A DNA stretch of 5,113 bases, taken from the NCBI GenBank assembly GCA_029882725.1, contig JAOUKG010000267.1, forward strand, positions 1-5,113, given 5' to 3'. The notes beneath the pieces are model-generated. The model was not told the origin of the DNA, searched no databases, and worked only from the letters and a program-made list of their open reading frames with translations. Origin of the DNA: Cyclobacteriaceae bacterium (GTDB taxonomy: Bacteria > Bacteroidota > Bacteroidia > Cytophagales > Cyclobacteriaceae). The number at the start of each line of letters is the position of its first letter. Positions within the stretch are counted from its first letter, which is position 1. Below, piece after piece: positions 1 through 5,113 of the stretch. Made by a program: the position numbers and the translations under genes.

Positions 1-72
1 ATTTCCGATACAAATACTATTGCATAATCTGACTATAATTTAATAAATAGTATGGAATATCCAATGATATGA

Positions 73-106
73 ACTTCCAAAGTTAATGGTGATTATTAAT
101 GGAAGT
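73..106. repeat. Imperfect inverted repeat downstream of the cheC-like gene
   Basis: ACTTCCA (73-79) pairs with TGGAAGT (100-106), and inside it TTAAT (83-87) pairs with ATTAA (95-99). This gives about 12 base pairs with a 3-base bulge (80-82) and a 7-base loop. It lies 33 bases past the stop codon of the leftward CheC-like gene, so it would form in the 3' end of that transcript. No strong T run follows on either strand, so it is not a textbook intrinsic terminator. It could protect the 3' end or help termination. The pairing is directly visible; the role is inferred. Confidence 0.45.
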
Positions 107-107
107 A

Positions 108-128
108 TTACTTTTCTGGTAAAAGTAA
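108..128 (-). terminator. Possible weak terminator hairpin after the cheC-like gene
   Basis: A perfect 8-bp inverted repeat, TTACTTTT (108-115) and AAAAGTAA (121-128), encloses a 5-base loop. It begins 10 bases after the CheC-like stop codon (TAA on the minus strand, 139-141). Placement suits an end-of-operon signal, but the stem is AT-rich and lacks a clear U tract on the leftward transcript, so termination activity is uncertain. It may act together with the second hairpin immediately beyond it (73-106). No gene was recognised in the rest of bases 1-138; a short frame open from base 1 to a TAA at 25-27 could be the tail of a rightward gene, but that cannot be shown. Confidence 0.35.
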
Positions 129-138
129 ATGAGATTAA

Positions 139-741
139 TTAAAGATATTTTTGAATTTCTTTTCTAAGATAGACCCCAAGGCGGGCAAAAGAATTTTCAA
201 TTAAAAAGATATTTACTGTACATTTTAGCGAAAAGTCGTCTATCACCATTTTAGTCTCGCAAAAAAGCACAATAGTGTCACTTTTCATTGTTTTGTCATT
301 TTCAATGAAGTCATTTGATTTTTCAAGGTATTGTGGTACTTGATATTCAACAGTGGCTTCCATGGAATTAGATAAATTCCCTATTACACTATTAAGAACA
401 ATATTTCCTATTTCCGAAATGATTTCACGTTTTGCTTCAAAAAAACCTGGATCTGTAGCAGGAATACCCATGGTATGCGCAACAATACTGTCTGCGTTTT
501 TTTCACTAAGTACCATTTCAGTAGAACCGGTCATTGTTCCGCTGAACTTCAGCATAACTTTGGTGTTGGGCTGACTATGATTATTGTATTCTTTCAGAAG
601 AGTTTGGTAGTCCATTAATTTAATGGAAGGAACCTCCAATTGAATGCGTGCATTTAGAATTTCGGATAAATTTGCTGATGCCTTTCCAACTCCTATATTT
701 ATAATTTCTATTAATAAATCTTTTTCGAGTTCCGACAACAT
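139..741 (-). CDS. CheC-family (CheC/CheX/FliY type) CheY-phosphate phosphatase
   Basis: Predicted cytoplasmic phosphatase of 200 residues that would hydrolyse the aspartyl phosphate of a CheY-like receiver. The length fits CheC. Both halves of the CheC pseudo-repeat are visible. Site one is at about residues 8-26, with Glu12, Asn15 and the run NIGVGKASANLS. Site two is at about residues 106-125, with Glu110, Asn113 and Asn117 in SEIGNIVLNS. The ExxN pairs are the residues known in this family to position the attacking water. Site one has Lys20 where many CheC proteins have Asn, so the two sites may differ in activity. The start ATG is 5 bases after the receiver's stop codon, and an AGGA (minus strand, 750-753) sits 8 bases before it, supporting this start and coupled expression. 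It is the last gene of the kinase-receiver-phosphatase cluster. The family call is firm; its target being the adjacent receiver is inferred from position. No chemotaxis receptor, CheA or flagellar gene is visible. Confidence 0.85.
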   Translation of the reverse strand: MLSELEKDLLIEIINIGVGKASANLSEILNARIQLEVPSIKLMDYQTLLKEYNNHSQPNTKVMLKFSGTMTGSTEMVLSEKNADSIVAHTMGIPATDPGFFEAKREIISEIGNIVLNSVIGNLSNSMEATVEYQVPQYLEKSNDFIENDKTMKSDTIVLFCETKMVIDDFSLKCTVNIFLIENSFARLGVYLRKEIQKYL

Positions 742-746
742 AGTTT

Positions 747-1103
747 TTATCCTAAAAGGTTTTCAAGTATATTTTTCAGTTCTACTTTGTTAAAAGGCTT
801 GTTTAGAAAACCTGCAATACCAAGTGCTATACACTCATTTTTAATGGACAATTGAATATCTGCAGAAATTACCAGCATTTTTTGGTTGGGGGTTATTTCT
901 TTTATTTTCTTGATTACCTCTTGTCCTGACATATCGGGCATTAATAGATCAGTAACAACACAATCAGGCTTCAATTCTTTAAATATTTCAATACCTTTTG
1001 CTCCATTTTCAGCTTGTGAGACTTCATAACCCATTTCAATTAATGCATCGGTTAACATTTTTCGTTGAAACATGGAGTCGTCAATTATGAGAATATTTTT
1101 CAT
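747..1103 (-). CDS. Stand-alone CheY-type response regulator (receiver only)
   Basis: A 118-residue single-domain receiver with no DNA-binding or enzymatic output domain. All signature residues are present: the acidic pair Asp8-Asp9 that binds Mg2+, the phosphoacceptor Asp52 (in VVTDLLMPDMSG), the switch Ser80 (in VISAD), an aromatic Phe99 at the position of CheY Tyr106, and Lys102 in the NKPF motif. It should therefore be phosphorylatable and able to switch. It lies 30 bases downstream of the PAS-PAS histidine kinase and 5 bases upstream of a CheC-family phosphatase, which makes those its likely phosphate donor and eraser. The output is probably protein-protein binding, as for CheY, but no partner is visible. 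The start was chosen as the ATG immediately before the canonical KNILIIDDS beta strand; no SD is seen in front of it. The symbol cheY is not assigned because no motility context is present. Confidence 0.93.
   Translation of the reverse strand: MKNILIIDDSMFQRKMLTDALIEMGYEVSQAENGAKGIEIFKELKPDCVVTDLLMPDMSGQEVIKKIKEITPNQKMLVISADIQLSIKNECIALGIAGFLNKPFNKVELKNILENLLG
750..753 (-). promoter_or_regulatory. Shine-Dalgarno-like AGGA for the cheC-like gene
   Basis: The minus strand reads AGGA, followed by 8 bases, then the ATG of the CheC-like gene. The motif lies at the very end of the receiver gene, overlapping its last Gly codon, so ribosomes finishing the receiver would arrive at it. It is the only clear SD-like sequence before any of the four starts here. 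Confidence 0.5.
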
Positions 1104-1133
1104 AGCAACAAATTTAGTAATAATGTTTAATTA

Positions 1134-2594
1134 TTAAAGTGAATTGGAAATTGAAAAAACAAAACGAGCACCACCCATTGCTGAGTCCTCAATCCAGATT
1201 TTTCCTCCAAGTTGGGTAATTATCTTCTTTACAACAGAAAGACCGATGCCACTGCTGTCAAAATCATTTTTTCCCATATGAAGGGTTTTGAATATTTCAA
1301 ATACCTTTTCTCTTTGGTTAAGAGGAATGCCGGGGCCATTGTCATCAATATAAAAATGGTGCATACCTTCCTGAAAGTAATACCCTATTTTTATTTTACC
1401 TTTTGTCTCTTTGTCATTATAGGTTATTGCATTACTGATCAAGTTAGTAAATACCTGTTGTAACAATATGTCTGATGTTTCCAGTATGGGTGCATTTGAT
1501 TCAATAATTATATCGATGGTTTCCTTTGATTTAAGGTTATCTACCACTGATTTTAACAATGGCTCTACGCTTACTTTTGATTTTTCAAAGGATTTATTTC
1601 CTGCTTGATTGTATTTTAATAAACCCGTTATATACCCTTCCAATTTTTTTGTTCGGTTGTGTATTAACTTAAATTCTTCAGAAAGATATTCCGGATCAGG
1701 AACTGTTTCCCTTACACTCTCTTCAATCCATTTTATAATGCTTCCCATTGCCCTTAAAGGGGCTTTTAAATCATGCGAAACTACAGAAGTAAATTGGTTG
1801 AGTTCATCATTTTTCACCTTGAGCTCGTTATTGGTAACCTCTTGCTTTTGTAATAGATGATGATACATAGTAACATCCCTAAAAAGCCAGATATTTCCTT
1901 TAATTGTATTTTTACTTTGAACAGGAAGACAGTCCATTTGAATAAACAAGCCGTTATTGCACCTTAACAGGACATCAGAAACAGAATTATCTCTTTTATT
2001 TGTACGGAATAGTTCTTCTGCATTTGATGGGTTTTTTAGTTTCTTTAGAACTTCCTCAAAAATAACAGAGGATGGCATGTTTAGATATTTGCTTTTTGTG
2101 CCTTCCAAATTAAACAGTTCAATTACTTTATTATTGGTGAGAACAATTTCCCTATTTATTTTTTCAATAACAACACCAACATTTACAGTTTTTAATAACA
2201 AATTCAGCCAAATCCTTTCTTGAACGGATTCGTATTCATTTGTTTTTTGCTTAGTGATATCTATAAAAAGGCCACTGTAAAAATCCTTGTCTTTTACTTT
2301 ATTGGTTAGTATTTTAACCCAACTTACCGAAAGATCCTTTGAAATAAACCGTATTTCATTCTCTTTTATCTCGTCTTTCATATTGAAAATAAAACGATCC
2401 AAAGGGTGAATGACTTGATCAATAAAATTATCTGATTCCAAAAATTTTTCGGCATTGTAGCCGGTAAGTAGTTTTATCTCCTCTCCAATAAAAAGAAACT
2501 TATTGGTTGAAATACTAAAAGTCCAGGGTACAATACCTTCGATGCCATCAAAGTTCCTTAAAGCCAAGAATTCATTGTTTCCCTTATGAGGCAT
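1134..2594 (-). CDS. Cytoplasmic PAS-PAS sensor histidine kinase
   Basis: Sensor kinase of 486 residues that would autophosphorylate on His and pass phosphate to a receiver. No signal peptide or membrane segment is seen, so it should be soluble. The N-terminal PAS spans about residues 14-118 (PAS_3-like, ending GLFIDITKQK) and a second PAS about 128-243 (ending IWLFRDVT). A probable coiled-coil linker follows at about 243-268. The HisKA H box SVVSHDLKAPLRAM carries His274. The ATPase domain has the N box (Asn384 and Asn388 in FTNLISNAI), G1 box DNGPGIP (Asp418), F box VFEIFKTLH and G2 box SSGIGLSVV (about 447-455). The DLKAPL H box is the type common in phytochrome-like and PAS kinases that work with separate CheY-like receivers. 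It is the first gene of the leftward cluster. The ATG at 2594 is the first after an in-frame stop inside the heptamer repeat upstream; no SD is visible. The ligand or signal cannot be told from the sequence. Confidence 0.92.
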   Translation of the reverse strand: MPHKGNNEFLALRNFDGIEGIVPWTFSISTNKFLFIGEEIKLLTGYNAEKFLESDNFIDQVIHPLDRFIFNMKDEIKENEIRFISKDLSVSWVKILTNKVKDKDFYSGLFIDITKQKTNEYESVQERIWLNLLLKTVNVGVVIEKINREIVLTNNKVIELFNLEGTKSKYLNMPSSVIFEEVLKKLKNPSNAEELFRTNKRDNSVSDVLLRCNNGLFIQMDCLPVQSKNTIKGNIWLFRDVTMYHHLLQKQEVTNNELKVKNDELNQFTSVVSHDLKAPLRAMGSIIKWIEESVRETVPDPEYLSEEFKLIHNRTKKLEGYITGLLKYNQAGNKSFEKSKVSVEPLLKSVVDNLKSKETIDIIIESNAPILETSDILLQQVFTNLISNAITYNDKETKGKIKIGYYFQEGMHHFYIDDNGPGIPLNQREKVFEIFKTLHMGKNDFDSSGIGLSVVKKIITQLGGKIWIEDSAMGGARFVFSISNSL

Positions 2595-2605
2595 GGTGTT
2601 GGTCT

Positions 2606-2626
2606 GGTTTATGGTTTATGGTTTAT
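2606..2626. repeat. Three tandem perfect copies of heptamer GGTTTAT
   Basis: GGTTTAT is repeated exactly three times without a mismatch at 2606-2612, 2613-2619 and 2620-2626; on the minus strand it reads ATAAACC. The array ends 11 bases upstream of the ATG of the leftward PAS-PAS kinase, where the ribosome would load, and it includes a stop in the kinase frame, so it is untranslated. The unit length is not a multiple of three. Copy-number change would alter leader length or start accessibility rather than the protein. Confidence 0.9.
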
Positions 2627-2676
2627 TAAAAAATACACTTGCAATTTATAGTTTAAATAGAAAGTTTCGATTATTC

Positions 2677-2704
2677 CAAACGAAAATCGTGTAAAAATAT
2701 CAAA
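2677..2704 (-). promoter_or_regulatory. Weak candidate Bacteroidota-type promoter for the leftward kinase cluster
   Basis: On the minus strand a TTTG (2701-2704) is followed after 16 bases by TTCGTTTG (2677-2684), which matches the Bacteroidota -7 consensus TAnnTTTG with one mismatch. The spacing is slightly shorter than usual. It would give a leader of roughly 75 bases that includes the heptamer array. Such motifs are loose in AT-rich DNA, so this is only a candidate. Confidence 0.2.
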
Positions 2705-2734
2705 AACAGGTCATTAGGTGTAAATTAATAAAAA

Positions 2735-2770
2735 TTGATATTTTTAATTAAAAGTTTCATTATATTTTTG
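2735..2770 (+). promoter_or_regulatory. Weak candidate Bacteroidota-type promoter for the rightward kinase
   Basis: TATTTTTG at 2763-2770 is an exact match to the TAnnTTTG -7 consensus. The nearest upstream TTG (2735-2737) lies 25 bases before it, a little farther than the usual spacing, so the -33 element is doubtful. The start codon would be about 60 bases downstream of the initiation site. The 12-bp palindrome at 2742-2753 falls between the two elements, a position where a bound protein could affect transcription. Confidence 0.25.
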
Positions 2771-2836
2771 GGTAAGTGGTAATGAGATTGATTGGTCGTT
2801 TCCTGTTATAGTTGTATTTATTTGAAATTATTGAGT

Positions 2837-5113
2837 ATGGAGAGTAAGTGGTATCTTAAAGAAGTAGAGAATATTATTTTAGAAGATACTAAATTTGAAA
2901 AGTCTATTGAGGATATATTAGTTTTAGTATCGACTATTTTTGATTGTAAATTCGCTTATTTTTCTGTTTTTGATAACAGTGCAGAGTATTTTGCATCTAC
3001 AGTTGGATTTGAAGGGATGAAAATACCAAAAGTTTCCTCCCCTTCCATAGATCTTGTGAAAAAAGGAAGTGAATTGACTGTAATTGAAGATTTTAATAAT
3101 CAAAGGAAATTTCAAGAGCACCCTTTAATTAAATTTTTCCCCGACGTAATAATTTGTGTAGGTGTTCCTATTGTACTTTTTGAAAAATCAATTGGTGTCC
3201 TGGCTTTGGGAGTATGTGAAGAAATTCTTAATGGTGAGGTTAAATTCAATCAATTAAAAGGGATAGGAAGGGTGTTGTCCGAGTTGCTAAGTGCAAAGAT
3301 TTTATCTCAACAGTCGAAAGAAGAATTATCAGTACAGCGTCACACAAATCAAATATTCGATTCAGTATTAAAATCGATGTCGGAAGGCGTTTTCGCCGTT
3401 GATCTCACGGGCAAAGTTGTGTTGTATAATCAGTCAGCTGCAGAATTATTGGGTGTGGATGCAACCAATCTTGAGCCAGAAAAATGGTCGGAATTTTATC
3501 AATGTCATTACTCCGATACAAATTTGCCCGTACCTACAGAGGAGTTGCCTATTATTAAAGCCATGACAAAAGGAATTACTTCCTATAAAGAATTTAATAT
3601 TATCAACCGGGCTGTAAATAGAAAAGTTACTCTTGCGGTGAGTGGAAATCCGATTATGGATTCACTAACCAATGTTGTGGTGGGAGGGGTGGCAATTTTT
3701 AGTGATTTAACTGAAATAAAGAGAGAGAGAAACATTCTTAATCAGGCATTTAACTCTGCCGTGGATGCCATTATAATGATTAATGAGAAAAAGGAGGTTA
3801 ATTTTTTTAACGATTCTGCCGAAAAGATTTTTGGTTATAAAAGGGAAGAGGTAATTGGTGAAAATGTGAATATATTGATTCCTGAACCTTATAAATCGGA
3901 GCATGACAGTTATGTTGAGAATAATTTAAGGACAGGTATAAACAAAATTATAGGAAGTGGCAGGGAACTTTTAATGAATCGAAAAGATGGGGCTCCGTTT
4001 TGGGGGCATATGTCATTAGGAAAAATTGATGTGGGGAATGAAGTGTTGTTTACAGCTTTCATAAAAGACATTTCTGAACAGGTGAAAATGAGAAACAACC
4101 TAAAGGAAAAGCATAACGAATTGATGGCTCTGGTGGAGTCGGCCCCGGTAGCTTTGGCTATGTTGGATAATGAAGTGAAATACATGGCAGCTAGTCAAAA
4201 ATGGTTGGAAGATTACGGCCTTCAGGGACGGGAGATCATTGGTAAGTGTCATTATGATGTTTTTCCGGAAATTGGACAAGAGTGGAAGGACATACATAGC
4301 TATGCATTAGAGGGAAATATAGTAAGCAGGGATGAAGATTCGTTTCCCCGGGCAGATGGAAGTACTCAGTGGCTTAAGTGGGTAGTACGTCCCTGGACAA
4401 AGGAGAATGGTAAAATAGGAGGATTGATATTTTTGACCGAAGATATTTCAAAACGTAGGGAAGCCGAAATTAAATTGAGGGAAGCAAAGGAAACGGCCGA
4501 GAAAATATCAAGAGAAAAGGATATGTTCCTTTCTAATATGTCTCATGAAATAAGGACTCCTTTGAATGCAATAAATGGAATATCACAGATTTTGTATTCA
4601 AACAATCCAAGGTCTGATCAGAAGGAATTTATCGATACTTTAAAATTATCATCGAGTAATTTATTGATGATTATAAATGATGTATTGGATTATGCGAAAT
4701 TAGGATCGGGAACCCTGCAACTCTTCAAAATTGATTTCAAACTATTTGATGTAATTCACGATATCATTGACATTAACAGATTGGTGGCGAAAGAAAAAGG
4801 AATTAAACTTGAATTTAGATACGATAACCGAATTCCTGCGGTGCTTTCCGGAGATAACATGAGACTTTCCCAGGTAATTAATAATTTGTTAAGCAATGCA
4901 ATTAAGTTTACCAGCAAGGGACATGTGAAGGTAAGTGTTGAATTTGTTTCCAAAGATGAACAACAGGTTAATGTAAAAATTACTGTGGAGGATACAGGCA
5001 TAGGGATACGCGAAGAGGACAGGGAAAAAATATTTGAGCAGTTTCAACAGGCAGATTATAGCATCACGAGACAATTTGGAGGAACAGGCCTTGGGTTATC
5101 GATTTCACAAAGT
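2837..5113 (+). CDS. GAF-PAS-PAS-PAS sensor histidine kinase, 3' end cut by the window
   Basis: An open frame of 759 codons with no stop before the window edge. No signal peptide or membrane helix is seen, so it should be a soluble multi-input sensor kinase. Domains in order: GAF (about 10-160, with the VIEDFNNQRKFQEHPL and VGVPI motifs), PAS1 (about 169-297), PAS2 (about 299-418, FixL-like with PEPYKSEHDSY, His356 and Arg376), PAS3 (about 420-545, the QKWLEDYGLQGREIIGK type), a coiled-coil linker, then HisKA with H box NMSHEIRTPLNAI (His570). The ATPase domain shows the N box (Asn683 and Asn687), G1 box DTGIGI (Asp719), F box IFEQFQQAD and G2 box GGTGLGLSI (748-756). The sequence ends three residues later, so the last ATPase helix and anything beyond are missing. 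The HEIRTPLNAI H box and FEQFQQAD F box are typical of hybrid kinases, so C-terminal receiver and perhaps Hpt domains are likely but unseen. ATG 2837 is the first after an in-frame TGA at 2789-2791; no SD precedes it. It is divergent from the PAS-PAS kinase cluster. Confidence 0.92.
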   Translation, partial: MESKWYLKEVENIILEDTKFEKSIEDILVLVSTIFDCKFAYFSVFDNSAEYFASTVGFEGMKIPKVSSPSIDLVKKGSELTVIEDFNNQRKFQEHPLIKFFPDVIICVGVPIVLFEKSIGVLALGVCEEILNGEVKFNQLKGIGRVLSELLSAKILSQQSKEELSVQRHTNQIFDSVLKSMSEGVFAVDLTGKVVLYNQSAAELLGVDATNLEPEKWSEFYQCHYSDTNLPVPTEELPIIKAMTKGITSYKEFNIINRAVNRKVTLAVSGNPIMDSLTNVVVGGVAIFSDLTEIKRERNILNQAFNSAVDAIIMINEKKEVNFFNDSAEKIFGYKREEVIGENVNILIPEPYKSEHDSYVENNLRTGINKIIGSGRELLMNRKDGAPFWGHMSLGKIDVGNEVLFTAFIKDISEQVKMRNNLKEKHNELMALVESAPVALAMLDNEVKYMAASQKWLEDYGLQGREIIGKCHYDVFPEIGQEWKDIHSYALEGNIVSRDEDSFPRADGSTQWLKWVVRPWTKENGKIGGLIFLTEDISKRREAEIKLREAKETAEKISREKDMFLSNMSHEIRTPLNAINGISQILYSNNPRSDQKEFIDTLKLSSSNLLMIINDVLDYAKLGSGTLQLFKIDFKLFDVIHDIIDINRLVAKEKGIKLEFRYDNRIPAVLSGDNMRLSQVINNLLSNAIKFTSKGHVKVSVEFVSKDEQQVNVKITVEDTGIGIREEDREKIFEQFQQADYSITRQFGGTGLGLSISQS

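Larger units (their letters stand above)
2595..2836. other. Divergent intergenic region between two sensor kinases
   Basis: This 242-base, strongly AT-rich stretch separates two divergently transcribed kinase genes and must hold the promoters for both. It contains no convincing reading frame. Visible structure is a triple heptamer at 2606-2626, a perfect 12-bp palindrome TTTTAATTAAAA at 2742-2753, a 5-bp inverted repeat TTTCG/CGAAA at 2665-2685, and TAnnTTTG-like elements on each strand. The palindrome could bind a dimeric regulator, but in DNA this AT-rich it could arise by chance. No tRNA, riboswitch or terminator was recognised. Confidence 0.7.

Noticed and set aside
1..27. Open frame ending at TAA (25-27) as the tail of a rightward gene
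   Set aside because: Only eight codons are visible, too few to tell from chance.
353..574. 73-codon frame on the plus strand
   Set aside because: It is antisense to the CheC-like gene, which has clear family motifs; this frame has no recognisable domain.
1109..1116. TAAATTTG on the minus strand, an exact TAnnTTTG match just before the receiver gene
   Set aside because: It lies only 5 bases before the receiver ATG, so a transcript from it would be nearly leaderless, and no suitable -33 element is present. More likely chance in an AT-rich spacer.
1212..2223. Three plus-strand frames of 83-88 codons
   Set aside because: All lie antisense to the PAS-PAS kinase, whose domains are unambiguous, and they show no protein family features.
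2665..2689. Short inverted repeats TTTCG/CGAAA and CGATT/AATCG
   Set aside because: Arms of only 5 bp with 11-12 base spacers are expected by chance; not enough to call an operator.
3155..3157. Cys107 in the GAF domain as a possible bilin attachment site
   Set aside because: The surrounding IICVGVPI is the common GAF beta strand (usually FYAGVPL-like); the phytochrome chromophore motifs and PHY domain are absent.
2924..5074. Several minus-strand frames of 61-91 codons
   Set aside because: All are antisense to the large GAF-PAS kinase, which is open and domain-rich across the whole stretch.

Overview
The window looks like chromosomal DNA from a member of the Bacteroidota, possibly a marine or anaerobic lineage. 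The evidence is the AT-rich composition, mostly weak or absent Shine-Dalgarno sequences before the starts, TAnnTTTG-like promoter elements, and protein sequences typical of the phylum's PAS-rich histidine kinases. The assignment to phylum is an inference; nothing in the window fixes a genus. No tRNA, rRNA, CRISPR array, transposase or phage gene was seen.

Layout. Bases 1-138 hold no recognisable gene. They contain two adjacent inverted repeats just past the end of the leftward gene cluster. Bases 139-2594 are a leftward three-gene cluster, in transcription order: a cytoplasmic PAS-PAS histidine kinase (2594 to 1134), a stand-alone CheY-type receiver (1103 to 747), and a CheC-type phosphatase (741 to 139). 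Bases 2595-2836 are a divergent intergenic region carrying three perfect copies of a heptamer close to the kinase start, a 12-bp AT palindrome and weak promoter-like motifs. From 2837 a rightward gene runs off the end of the window. It encodes a large soluble sensor kinase (GAF-PAS-PAS-PAS-HisKA-HATPase, 759 codons visible) that is cut just after the ATPase G2 box, so any C-terminal receiver or Hpt domains are out of sight.

Working model. The leftward cluster reads as a self-contained phosphorylation circuit: the kinase charges the lone receiver, and the CheC-like protein removes the phosphate. No DNA-binding output or flagellar/chemoreceptor gene is present here, so the output is unknown. 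The divergent kinase is a multi-input sensor. Its second PAS domain resembles the FixL haem-PAS, including the proximal histidine and the distal-pocket arginine, which makes oxygen or another diatomic gas a testable signal. Whether the two divergent kinases share the receiver is speculation based on proximity.
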